NCBI RefSeq assembly: GCF_022414575.1 | Contig: NZ_JADWYQ010000002.1 | Location: forward strand, 186,001 to 250,000 | DNA: 64,000 bases | Source of the DNA: Streptomyces sp. MUM 178J | GTDB taxonomy: Bacteria; Actinomycetota; Actinomycetes; Streptomycetales; Streptomycetaceae | Direction: 5' to 3' | Part shown: positions 26,320-33,765 of the stretch, in pieces | How the letters are laid out: the number at the start of each line of letters is the position of its first letter | How positions within the stretch are numbered: the stretch's first letter is position 1 | Made by a program: the position numbers and the translations under genes | Notes under the pieces: generated by a model | What the model saw: the letters and a program-made list of their open reading frames with translations, nothing else | Databases searched by the model: none | What the model was told of the DNA's origin: nothing

Positions 26320-27609
26320 TTACGGCGTGAGGTCCCCCCGCCGCGGCGCGGCGAAGCCGTCGAGGTCGGCGCGGGACAGTCCGGTGTGGCGGGCGACTTC
26401 GGCGGCGTCCAGGGCGCCGCAGTCGATGCCGCGCAGCAGATAGGAGCTGAGCGCCTTGGCGGTGGCGGGCTCGTCCATGACGTCGCCGCCCTCCCGGCCG
26501 GCGTAGGCGGCGAGCCGGGCCGCGGCCTGCTCGAAGCCCTCGCGGTAGAAGGCGAAGACGGCCGCGTACCGGGTCGGGAGGTGGCCTGGATGCATGTCCC
26601 AGCCCTGGTAGTAGGCGCGGGCCAGGGCGCGCCGGGTGAGGCCGTAGTGCAGCCGCCAGGCGTCGTGCACCTTCGAGGTGGGGCCGATGGGCAGGACGTT
26701 GGTCGAGCCGTCCGAGACGCGGACGCCGGTGCCCGCTGCGGCGACCTGCATCACGGCCTTGGCGTGATCGGCGGCGGGGTGGTCGCTGGCCTGGTAGGCG
26801 GCGCTGACGCCGAGGCAGGCGCTGTAGTCGAAGGTGCCGTAGTGGAGGCCCGTGGCCCGGCCCTCGGCTGCGTCGATCATACGGGCGACCGCGGCGGTGC
26901 CGTCGGCTGCCAGGATGGCCTGGCTGGTCTCGATCTGGATCTCGAAGCCGATGCGGCCGGCGTCTAGGCCGTGGGCCTTCTCGAAGGCCTCCAGAAGCCG
27001 GACGAAGGCGCTGACCTGCTCGGGGTAGGTGACCTTGGGGAGGGTCAGCACGAGCCCCTCGGGCAGCCCTCCGGCCCGCATCAGGCCGGTGAGGAAGACG
27101 TCCAGGGTGCGGATGCCGCGATCGCGTACACCGGCTTCCATGCACTTCATGCGGATGCCTGTGTAAGGGGCGGCTGTTCCGTGCGCGTACGCCTCCGACA
27201 CCAGCAGGGCCGCGCGGGCGGCGTGCTCGTCCTCCTCGGCCTCGCTCCGCCCGCCGTAGCCGTCCTCGAAGTCGATGCGCAGGTCCTCCACGGGCTCCCG
27301 CTCCAGCTTGGAGCGCACACGGTCGTGGACGGGCGCGGCGAGCTCCTCGGGGAGGCCCAGTACGGCGGCGAACGCGGCCGCGTCGGGGGCGTGCTCGTCG
27401 AGCGCGTCGAGCGCGGCGTCGCCCCAGCTGCGGAGGGTGTCCGGGGCGAAGGCCTCGCCGGGGACGTACACGGTGTGGACGGGCTGACGGGTGCCGGGGT
27501 CTCCCGGGTAGCGGCGGGCGAGCTCCGCGTCCACCGGGGCGAGGGAGGCGCTGACCGCCTCGCTGACCGCTCCGGCGAGGCTTGTCGCCACCGTGTCCTG
27601 CTGGCCCAT
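26320..27609 (-). CDS. CitE/malate-synthase-like TIM-barrel protein (DUF6986 family)
   Basis: This 429-residue protein has signatures of the HpcH/HpaI-CitE superfamily: DLRIDFEDGYGGRSEAEED (about 110-130), LPKVTYPEQVSAFVRLLEAFE, and FEIQIETSQAIL with the metal Glu. These use Mg and an acyl-CoA or keto-acid substrate. I recall Streptomyces homologues as DUF6986 or putative aldolases, associated with purine or allantoin breakdown. An ATTCCG-N5-CGGAAT palindrome 25 bp before the start resembles operators of IclR-type regulators. The GGAGGG ribosome site lies 7 nt before ATG. Confidence 0.8.
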   Translation of the reverse strand: MGQQDTVATSLAGAVSEAVSASLAPVDAELARRYPGDPGTRQPVHTVYVPGEAFAPDTLRSWGDAALDALDEHAPDAAAFAAVLGLPEELAAPVHDRVRSKLEREPVEDLRIDFEDGYGGRSEAEEDEHAARAALLVSEAYAHGTAAPYTGIRMKCMEAGVRDRGIRTLDVFLTGLMRAGGLPEGLVLTLPKVTYPEQVSAFVRLLEAFEKAHGLDAGRIGFEIQIETSQAILAADGTAAVARMIDAAEGRATGLHYGTFDYSACLGVSAAYQASDHPAADHAKAVMQVAAAGTGVRVSDGSTNVLPIGPTSKVHDAWRLHYGLTRRALARAYYQGWDMHPGHLPTRYAAVFAFYREGFEQAAARLAAYAGREGGDVMDEPATAKALSSYLLRGIDCGALDAAEVARHTGLSRADLDGFAAPRRGDLTP

Positions 27610-27633
27610 TCCCGCACCCTCCACACTCTCGAT

Positions 27634-27650
27634 ATTCCGCTGAACGGAAT
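27634..27650 (-). promoter_or_regulatory. 17-bp palindromic operator before the DUF6986 gene
   Basis: ATTCCGCTGAACGGAAT has perfect 6-bp arms with a 5-nt centre. It lies 25-41 bp upstream of the start codon, where a bound repressor would block transcription or initiation. Confidence 0.65.
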
Positions 27651-27735
27651 CAATCATCCGTATGGTGAAGTTAATGCGCAGCCGTGATCTGCGTCAATGG
27701 TCCCCCGCAACAGCACGGGGCCGACCACCGGTCCT

Positions 27736-27758
27736 TCACCCCATGGGCGAGTGAGCCG
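27736..27758. repeat. 23-bp dispersed repeat, copy 2
   Basis: Partner of 26131-26153 with one mismatch. It lies between the DUF6986 start and the end of etfA. Confidence 0.8.
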
Positions 27759-27798
27759 CAGACGCTGACGCGCCCCTGGGGACCGAGCCGAGAAAGGA

Positions 27799-28773
27799 TC
27801 AGCCCTTGCGGGACTTGATCTCCTCGGTGAGCTGGGGGACGACCTCGAAGAGGTCTCCGACCACGCCGTAGTCGACCATGTCAAAGATCGGGGCCTCGGC
27901 GTCCTTGTTGACGGCCACGATGGTCTTCGAGGTCTGCATGCCCGCCCGGTGCTGGATCGCGCCCGAGATGCCGGAGGCGATGTACAGCTGCGGGGAGACG
28001 GACTTGCCGGTCTGGCCGACCTGGCTGGAGTGCGGGTACCAGCCGGCGTCGACGGCGGCGCGCGAGGCGCCCACGGCCGCGCCGAGCGAGTCGGCCAGCG
28101 ACTCGATCACGGAGAAACTCTCGGCGCTGCCCACACCGCGGCCGCCGGAGACCACGATCGCGGCCTCGGTCAGCTCCGGACGGCCGGTCGACTCGCGCGG
28201 GGTGCGCGCGACGACCTTGGTGCCGGTGGCCTTCTCGGAGAAGGACACCGACAGCGCCTCGACCGCGCCGGCGGCCGGAGCGGCCTCCACCGGGGCGGAG
28301 TTCGGCTTCACGGTGATGACCGGGGTGCCCTTGGAGACACGGGACTTGGTGGTGAAGGCGGCGGCGAACACCGACTGGGTGGCCACCAGGCCCTCGTCGC
28401 CGGCCTCCAGGTCGATGGCGTCGGTGATGATGCCGGAGCCGATGCGGACGGCGAGGCGGGCCGCGATCTCCTTGCCCTCGGCGGAGGACGGGACCAGCAC
28501 GGCGGCCGGGGAGCCCGCGGCGGACACCGACTCGTACGCGGCCTGCAGCGCGTCCACCTTGGGCACGACCAGGTAGTCGGCGAACTCCGGGGCGTCGGCG
28601 GTGAGCACCTTGACCGCGCCGTGCTCGGCGAGCGCGGCGGCGGTGGCCTCGGCGCCGGCGCCGAGGGAGACGGCGACGGGCTCGCCGATGCGGCGGGCCA
28701 GCGTCAGCAGCTCGAGGGTGGGCTTGCGGACGGCGCCGTCCACGTGGTCGACGTAGACGAGAACTTCAGCCAT
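27799..28773 (-). CDS. etfA: Electron transfer flavoprotein alpha subunit
   Basis: This 324-residue protein has the C-terminal FAD-binding domain signature of ETF alpha: [61 protein letters not shown] and [20 protein letters not shown]. With EtfB it accepts electrons from acyl-CoA and other dehydrogenases and passes them to the quinone pool. It follows etfB on the same strand with a 90-bp gap. Length is typical. ATG start with GAGAGAAG upstream. Confidence 0.96.
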   Translation of the reverse strand: MAEVLVYVDHVDGAVRKPTLELLTLARRIGEPVAVSLGAGAEATAAALAEHGAVKVLTADAPEFADYLVVPKVDALQAAYESVSAAGSPAAVLVPSSAEGKEIAARLAVRIGSGIITDAIDLEAGDEGLVATQSVFAAAFTTKSRVSKGTPVITVKPNSAPVEAAPAAGAVEALSVSFSEKATGTKVVARTPRESTGRPELTEAAIVVSGGRGVGSAESFSVIESLADSLGAAVGASRAAVDAGWYPHSSQVGQTGKSVSPQLYIASGISGAIQHRAGMQTSKTIVAVNKDAEAPIFDMVDYGVVGDLFEVVPQLTEEIKSRKG

Positions 28774-28832
28774 GGGACTTCTTCTCTCCTGCTTGCGAAG
28801 TGTGCGGGGCGGTTGGGGTGATGACCGAAGCT

Positions 28833-28886
28833 CAGATGAACTTGCGGCTCGCGAGGCTGCTCATCAGATGAACTTCCGCTCCGCGA
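28833..28886 (-). repeat. Duplicated etfB 3' tail
   Basis: The last bases of etfB (28864-28886, coding LAERKFI and stop) are repeated imperfectly at 28833-28855 (would code LASRKFI and stop). This is a 23-bp direct repeat with a few mismatches, a remnant of a local duplication. Confidence 0.75.
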
Positions 28887-29649
28887 GGAAGGCCGCGAGC
28901 TGCTTGCCGCCCTCGCCCTCGTCCTTGACGATCGTGCCGGCGGAGCGGGCCGGACGCTCGGCGGCCGACTCGACGGCCGTCCAGGCGCCTTCGAGACCGA
29001 CCTCCTCCGCCTCGATCTCCAGGTCCTCCAGGTCCAGGGACTCCACCGGCTTCTTCTTGGCGGCCATGATGCCCTTGAAGGACGGGTAGCGGGCCTCGCC
29101 CGACTGGTCCGTCACGGACACGACGGCCGGCAGGGACGCCTCGAGCTGCTCCGTGGCGGTGTCGCCGTCGCGGCGGCCCTTCACGACGCCGTCCCCGACA
29201 AAGACCTCGGAGAGCTGCGTGACCTGCGGGACGCCCAGACGCTCGGCGAGGACCGCCGGCAGCACGCCCATGGTGCCGTCGGTCGAGGCCATACCGCAGA
29301 TGACCAGGTCGTACCCGGTCTTCTCGACGGCCTTGGCGAGCACCAGGGAGGTGCCCATGACGTCGGTGCCGTGCAGGTCGTCGTCCTCGACGTGGACGGC
29401 CTTGTCCGCGCCCATGGACAGCGCCTTGCGCAGCGCGTCCTTGGCGTCCTCGGGTCCGACGGTCAGCACGGTGATCTCCGCGTCGTCCGCCTCCTCGGCG
29501 ATCTGCAGCGCCTGCTCGACCGCGTACTCGTCGAGCTCCGACAGCAGGCCGTCGACGTCGTCGCGGTCGACGGTCAGGTCATCGGCGAAGTGCCGGTCGC
29601 CGGTGGCGTCGGGCACGTACTTCACACAGACAACGATCCTCAAGCTCAC
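28864..29649 (-). CDS. etfB: Electron transfer flavoprotein beta subunit
   Basis: This 261-residue protein shows the ETF beta pattern: RIVVCVKYVPDA, VDGLLSELDEYAVEQAL, GADKAVHVEDDDLHGTDVMGTSLVLAKAVEKTGYDLVICG, DGTMGVLPAVLAERLGVPQVTQLSEV, and a late LPAVVSVTDQSGEARYPSFKGIMAAKKKP corresponding to the conserved AMP/FAD-contact and recognition-loop region. It forms the EtfAB heterodimer with the next gene. GTG start, AGGAGAG 6 nt upstream. A TACT-N4-AGTA palindrome 115 bp upstream may be a TetR-type fatty-acid-catabolism operator. Confidence 0.96.
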   Translation of the reverse strand: MSLRIVVCVKYVPDATGDRHFADDLTVDRDDVDGLLSELDEYAVEQALQIAEEADDAEITVLTVGPEDAKDALRKALSMGADKAVHVEDDDLHGTDVMGTSLVLAKAVEKTGYDLVICGMASTDGTMGVLPAVLAERLGVPQVTQLSEVFVGDGVVKGRRDGDTATEQLEASLPAVVSVTDQSGEARYPSFKGIMAAKKKPVESLDLEDLEIEAEEVGLEGAWTAVESAAERPARSAGTIVKDEGEGGKQLAAFLAERKFI

Positions 29650-29763
29650 GCCGGCTCTCCTACTGCATCGTCACTACGTCACTAACGAACTGCCTTTGCA
29701 CGCAGCATAGGCGTCCGATCAGGCGGATCCCGGTCGGGGCGGGCCGCGCTCCGAACGAAATAT

Positions 29764-29775
29764 TACTCACCAGTA
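29764..29775 (-). promoter_or_regulatory. Candidate operator of the etfBA operon
   Basis: TACT-cacc-AGTA is a 12-bp inverted repeat inside an AT-richer patch about 115 bp before etfB. It resembles TetR-type sites near actinobacterial fatty-acid genes. Short arms make this tentative. Confidence 0.4.
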
Positions 29776-29892
29776 CACCTATTGTATTTCCGGTAAGCAA
29801 GCGCTTGGAAGTGTGACCTTGCCAACGCTCCGTAACCGGCGGTTGCACCGGGGCGCACATGATGTGCCGACGCCCGCTCCAGGGGCCGTGAA

Positions 29893-30501
29893 TCAGTCAC
29901 GGAGCGCGTTGAAGCGCCCCTGGCAGTAGAGGAGCGGACGGCCGGCGCCCGCAGGGTCGCCGGACACCGCCTCGGCTATCACGATGCGGTGGTCGCCGGC
30001 CGGGACACGGGTGACCACCCGGCACACCAGCCATGCCAGCACCCCCTCCAGCAGCGGCACGCCCTCGGGGCCCGTGCGCCAGCGGGTCGGCGGGGCGAAG
30101 CGGTCCGCGCCGCTGCGGGCGAAGGTGGCGGCGAGGTCCTGCTGGTGCTCGCCGAGTATGTGGACGCCTATGTGCTCGGCCTCCTCCAGCACGGGCCAAC
30201 TGGAGGAGCCCGTGCCTACGCCGAAGGAGACCATCGGGGGCTCGGCTGCGACGGAGGTCAGCGAGGTGGCGGTGAAGCCCACGGGGCGCTCGCCGTGGGC
30301 GGTGATCACGGCGACGCCCGCCGCGTGCCGCCGGAAGACGGACCGCAGCAGATCGGCGGAGCCGGGCAGGGCGGCCGCGACGCCGGAGGCCGCGACGTCG
30401 GAGACCGCGACGCCGTCGCGCGCGGCGGGCACGTCGGCAGCGGACGCCGCGGAGCGGTCGCGCGCGGCGGGGAGTGCGGCGTCGAGCCGGGACGTCGTCA
30501 T
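29893..30501 (-). CDS. Flavin reductase-family protein (FMN-binding split barrel)
   Basis: This 202-residue protein has an Ala-rich N-terminal extension (1-45), then LRSVFRRHAAGVAVITAHGERPVGFTATSLTSVAAEPPMVSFGV (about 49-92), HIGVHILGEHQQDLAATFARSG, and AGDHRIVIAEAVSG. This is the HpaC-type NAD(P)H:flavin reductase fold that supplies reduced flavin to monooxygenases or is itself F420/FMN dependent. ATG 30501 overlaps the stop of the preceding thioredoxin gene (ATGA), so the two are translationally coupled. No partner monooxygenase is adjacent. Confidence 0.87.
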   Translation of the reverse strand: MTTSRLDAALPAARDRSAASAADVPAARDGVAVSDVAASGVAAALPGSADLLRSVFRRHAAGVAVITAHGERPVGFTATSLTSVAAEPPMVSFGVGTGSSSWPVLEEAEHIGVHILGEHQQDLAATFARSGADRFAPPTRWRTGPEGVPLLEGVLAWLVCRVVTRVPAGDHRIVIAEAVSGDPAGAGRPLLYCQGRFNALRD

Positions 30502-30845
30502 ACCGCCCGCCCCAGCGCCGCGATCACATCGGCCTTGCGGGGCCGGCCCGCGGCCCGGACCACGATCCGGCCGCTCGCGTCGAGCACCAGCACGGTGGGG
30601 GTGGCGGTGATGCCCAGTCTCCGCACGAGCGGCAGCCGCTCCTCCGCGTCGATCTCCAGATGCTCGATGCCGTCGACCATGTCCGCGACCTCCGCGAGGG
30701 TGCGGCGAGTGGCCCGGCAAGGCTGGCAGAACGCGCTGGAGAACTGCACGAGCGTGGCCCTCTCCCCCAGCGCGACCGCCCCCAGCGCCCGCGCGTCGAG
30801 CCGTGTGGCGGGCGTTCGGCCGTGTGGCTCGGTTCCACTGTGCAC
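30498..30845 (-). CDS. Thioredoxin-family protein with CQPC active site
   Basis: This 115-residue thioredoxin fold has an active site FSSAFCQPCRATRRTL (Cys40, Cys43) and a cis-Pro motif ITATPTVLVLD. CQPC instead of CGPC suggests a changed redox potential. GTG 30845 is chosen because AAGGAGG lies exactly 6 nt upstream; an ATG at 30869 sits before that ribosome site. It overlaps the flavin reductase by 4 bp, which suggests a joint redox function. No signal peptide or membrane helix, so it is cytosolic. Confidence 0.88.
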   Translation of the reverse strand: MHSGTEPHGRTPATRLDARALGAVALGERATLVQFSSAFCQPCRATRRTLAEVADMVDGIEHLEIDAEERLPLVRRLGITATPTVLVLDASGRIVVRAAGRPRKADVIAALGRAV

Positions 30846-31077
30846 TGAGCTCCTCCTTACCGTCCTCATGACATCCTGCACCGAACTGCTCACCGCACCG
30901 CAAACATTCCCGCCGCTCCGTGACGCGACGTGACGAGAATCTCGCCCCCTGAAGCGCCCAGGGCTGGCCAGGACGGCACACATGGGGCACGATCTGCGCA
31001 ATGCCGAAAACCTACGGCTGCGTAACTTCGCCGGGAGAACACTCCTTCCCCGGGCATGACGAAAGGGTGTTCTCCCA

Positions 31078-31794
31078 ATGGCAGAACTCGTCTACCGGCC
31101 GGTCGTCGGCGCCGCACTGACGATGTTCAAGGCACTGGACCTGAAGATCGACACCCAGGGCTCCGAGCACATCCCGCGTACCGGCGGCGCGGTGCTGGTG
31201 AGCAACCACATCAGCTATCTCGACTTCATCTTCACCGGCCTCGCCGCCCTCCCGCAGAAGCGGCTGGTGCGCTTCATGGCGAAGGACTCCGTCTTCCGGC
31301 ACAAGATCTCCGGGCCGCTGATGCGCGGTATGAAGCACATCCCGGTGGACCGCAGACAGGGTGAGGCGGCCTATGCCCACGCACTGGACTCGCTGCGCTC
31401 CGGCGAGGTCGTCGGGGTCTTCCCCGAGGCGACGATCTCGCAGTCCTTCACTCTGAAGTCCTTCAAGTCGGGTGCGGCGAGGCTGGCGCAGGAGGCCGGT
31501 GTGCCGCTGATCCCGATGGCGCTGTGGGGCACCCAGCGGCTGTGGACCAAGGGCCGACCGCGCAACTTCGGGCGCAGCCACATCCCGGTGACGATACGGG
31601 TGGGCGAGCCCGTCGAGGCGCCGTCCGACCAGTACGCGGGGGCGATCACCCGCCGGCTGCGCGAGCGGGTGCAGGAACTGCTGGAAGCCGCGCAGCGCGC
31701 CTATCCGGTGCGCCCGAAGGACGCGGACGACACCTGGTGGATTCCGGCGCACCTGGGCGGCACCGCCCCGACGCCGGCTGCCGTACGGGACTGA
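31078..31794 (+). CDS. 1-acylglycerol-3-phosphate O-acyltransferase (PlsC family)
   Basis: This 238-residue protein has acyltransferase block I NHISYLD (43-49, HX4D with His44 and Asp49), block II near MAKDSVFRHKISGPLMRGMKHIPVDR, block III VGVFPEATIS and block IV GVPLIPMALWGTQRLW. These are the full PlsC signatures; the enzyme would acylate lysophosphatidate at the membrane surface in phospholipid synthesis or remodelling. The ribosome site AAAGGGTG is about 9 nt before ATG. A very strong hairpin terminates the gene. Confidence 0.92.
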   Translation: MAELVYRPVVGAALTMFKALDLKIDTQGSEHIPRTGGAVLVSNHISYLDFIFTGLAALPQKRLVRFMAKDSVFRHKISGPLMRGMKHIPVDRRQGEAAYAHALDSLRSGEVVGVFPEATISQSFTLKSFKSGAARLAQEAGVPLIPMALWGTQRLWTKGRPRNFGRSHIPVTIRVGEPVEAPSDQYAGAITRRLRERVQELLEAAQRAYPVRPKDADDTWWIPAHLGGTAPTPAAVRD

Positions 31795-31811
31795 GAGGCG
31801 GCACGATCCGC

Positions 31812-31861
31812 TGAAGCGCTGTGGGCTCCCGTCCGTCCGGACGGGAGCCCACAGCGCTTCA
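31812..31861. terminator. Long bidirectional terminator hairpin
   Basis: Perfect 23-bp arms (31812-31834 and 31839-31861) surround a 4-nt loop. It lies between the convergent PlsC gene (ends 31794) and threonine aldolase gene (ends 31887). Confidence 0.95.
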
Positions 31862-31886
31862 CACGCGCGCGCTTCACACGCGTCGC

Positions 31887-32975
31887 TCAGTGCGCCATCT
31901 CTTCCTTGAGCGCCTGGACGAAGGCGTCCACATCGTCCTCGGTCGTGTCGAACGAGCACATCCAGCGGACGTCGCCGGCCGCCTCGTCCCAGAAGTAGAA
32001 GCGGAAGCGCTTCTGCAGACGCTCGCTCACCGCGTGCGGCAGCCGGGCGAAGACCGCGTTCGCCTGCACCGGGTAGAGGATCTCCACCCCCTCGACGGCC
32101 CGCACGCCTTCCGCGAGCCGCTGGGCCATCGTGTTGGCGTGCCGGGCGTTGCGCAGCCACAGGTCGCGGGCGAGCAGCGCCTCCAGCTGCACCGAGACAA
32201 AGCGCATCTTGGAGGCGAGCTGCATCGACAGCTTCCGCAGATGCCTCATCCGCCGGACGGCGTCCGGGTTGAGCACCACGACGGCCTCGCCGAACAGCGC
32301 GCCGTTCTTGGTCCCGCCGAGGGTGAGGACGTCGACCCCGGCGGCGTTGGCGAAGGCCCGCATCGGCACGTCGAGCGAGGCCGCCGCGTTGGCTATCCGG
32401 GCGCCGTCGAGGTGCACCTTCAGGCCGAGGCCGTGGGCGTGCTCGCAGATCGCCTTGATCTCGGCGGGCGTGTAGACGGTCCCCAGCTCGGTGTTCTGGG
32501 CGAGGGAGACCACCTGCGGCATGGCTCGGTGCTCGTCGTCGAAGCCCCATGCCTGCCGGTCGATCAGCTCGGGGGTGAGCTTGCCGTCGGGGGTGGGGAC
32601 GGTGAGGAGCTTCAGTCCGCCCATCCGCTCGGGCGCGCCGCCCTCGTCCACGTTGATGTGCGCTGACTCGGCGCAGATCACGGCGCCCCAGCGGTCGGTC
32701 AGCGCCTGGAGCGCCACGACGTTCGCGCCGGTTCCGTTGAAGACGGGGAACGCCTCGGCCATGGGACCGAAGTGGCTGTGCATCACGCGCTGGAGATGCC
32801 CCGTGTACTCGTCCTCGCCGTAGGCGATCTGGTGACCGCCGTTGGCGAGGGCGAGCGCCGCCAGGATCTCGGGGTGCACACCGGCGTAGTTGTCGCTGGC
32901 GAAGCCGCGTACCTCGGGGTCGTGGTGACGTCGGGCGTCGGTCTTCACCGGTGTCCCGGCGCTCACCACGGTCAC
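31887..32975 (-). CDS. Low-specificity L-threonine aldolase-family PLP enzyme
   Basis: About 362 residues carry the threonine aldolase hallmarks: FASDNYAGVHPEILAAL, YGEDEYTGHL, FNGTGANVVALQAL, HINVDEGGAPERMGG, KVHLDGARIANAAASL, and the PLP lysine in LTLGGTKNGALFGEA. It would cleave threonine or other beta-hydroxy amino acids to glycine and an aldehyde. The GTG at 32975 overlaps the SDR stop (GTGA), suggesting coupling; GTG 32993 is an alternative. It is the third gene of the DUF6421-SDR-aldolase operon, so its natural substrate may be a special beta-hydroxy amino acid. Confidence 0.9.
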   Translation of the reverse strand: MTVVSAGTPVKTDARRHHDPEVRGFASDNYAGVHPEILAALALANGGHQIAYGEDEYTGHLQRVMHSHFGPMAEAFPVFNGTGANVVALQALTDRWGAVICAESAHINVDEGGAPERMGGLKLLTVPTPDGKLTPELIDRQAWGFDDEHRAMPQVVSLAQNTELGTVYTPAEIKAICEHAHGLGLKVHLDGARIANAAASLDVPMRAFANAAGVDVLTLGGTKNGALFGEAVVVLNPDAVRRMRHLRKLSMQLASKMRFVSVQLEALLARDLWLRNARHANTMAQRLAEGVRAVEGVEILYPVQANAVFARLPHAVSERLQKRFRFYFWDEAAGDVRWMCSFDTTEDDVDAFVQALKEEMAH

Positions 32976-33730
32976 GGCTTGGGAGTCAGCCACAGGCGCT
33001 GTCCATTCACTTCCTCGGCGGGCCGGTCCCAGACTCCGGCGATGGCCTCGGCCAGTTCCTTGACGTCGGTGAAGCCCGCGAACTTCGCATTCGGGCGCTC
33101 GGCGCGCATGGCGTCGTGCACCAGTGCCTTGATGACCAGGATGGCAGCCGCGGCTCCGGGGCCGTGCTCGCCCCCCGCCTTGCGGAAGGCGTCGCCGAGC
33201 GCCAGCGTCCAGGCCTCGGCGGCGGCCTTGGATGCGGCGTAGGCGGCGTTCCCGGCGGTCGGCTTGCTCGCTCCGGCGGCGCTGATCAGCACATAGCGGC
33301 CGCGGTCGCTGCGCAGCAGCGCGTCGTGGAAGGCGAGGGAGGTGTGCTGGACGGTGCGGATCAGCAGCCTCTCCAACAGGTTCCAGTCGGCCAGGTCGGT
33401 GTCGGCGAAGGTGGCGCTGCCGCGCCAGCCGCCGACGAGGTGGACCAGTCCGTCGACCCGGCCGAACTCCTTCTCGGTCTTGGCCGCCCATTCGCGGGCT
33501 GCGCCGAGGTCGAGCAGGTCGACGGTGTCCCCTGTGACGGTCGCGCCGCCGTGCGCATAGCGGGCGGCGTCCACGGCCTCGGCGAGGCGTACGGGGTCGG
33601 CGTCGGAGGCGACGACAGTCGCACCGGCCTCGGCGAGGCGCAGCAGGGTCGCGCGTCCTGCCGGTCCCGCCGCTCCGGCGACCGCGACGACGGCGCCCTC
33701 CAGGGGCCCTCCGTTGCCGTTTGCGTTCAT
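32972..33730 (-). CDS. Short-chain dehydrogenase/reductase
   Basis: This 252-residue Rossmann protein has the cofactor motif VAVAGAAGPAGRATLL (about 14-29), an acidic residue after the second strand (VVASDADPVRL) favouring NAD, catalytic Ser in YVLISAAGASKP, and Tyr-Lys in AAYAASKAAAE. The substrate is unknown. The AGGAGG ribosome site lies 8 nt before ATG 33730. It sits 35 bp after DUF6421 and overlaps the threonine aldolase start, so all three are probably one operon. An SDR next to an aldolase would suit oxidation or reduction of a beta-hydroxy or keto amino acid. Confidence 0.9.
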   Translation of the reverse strand: MNANGNGGPLEGAVVAVAGAAGPAGRATLLRLAEAGATVVASDADPVRLAEAVDAARYAHGGATVTGDTVDLLDLGAAREWAAKTEKEFGRVDGLVHLVGGWRGSATFADTDLADWNLLERLLIRTVQHTSLAFHDALLRSDRGRYVLISAAGASKPTAGNAAYAASKAAAEAWTLALGDAFRKAGGEHGPGAAAAILVIKALVHDAMRAERPNAKFAGFTDVKELAEAIAGVWDRPAEEVNGQRLWLTPKP

Positions 33731-33765
33731 GGGCGTCGCCTCCTGGGTGCTGTGGGTGGGGGAGC

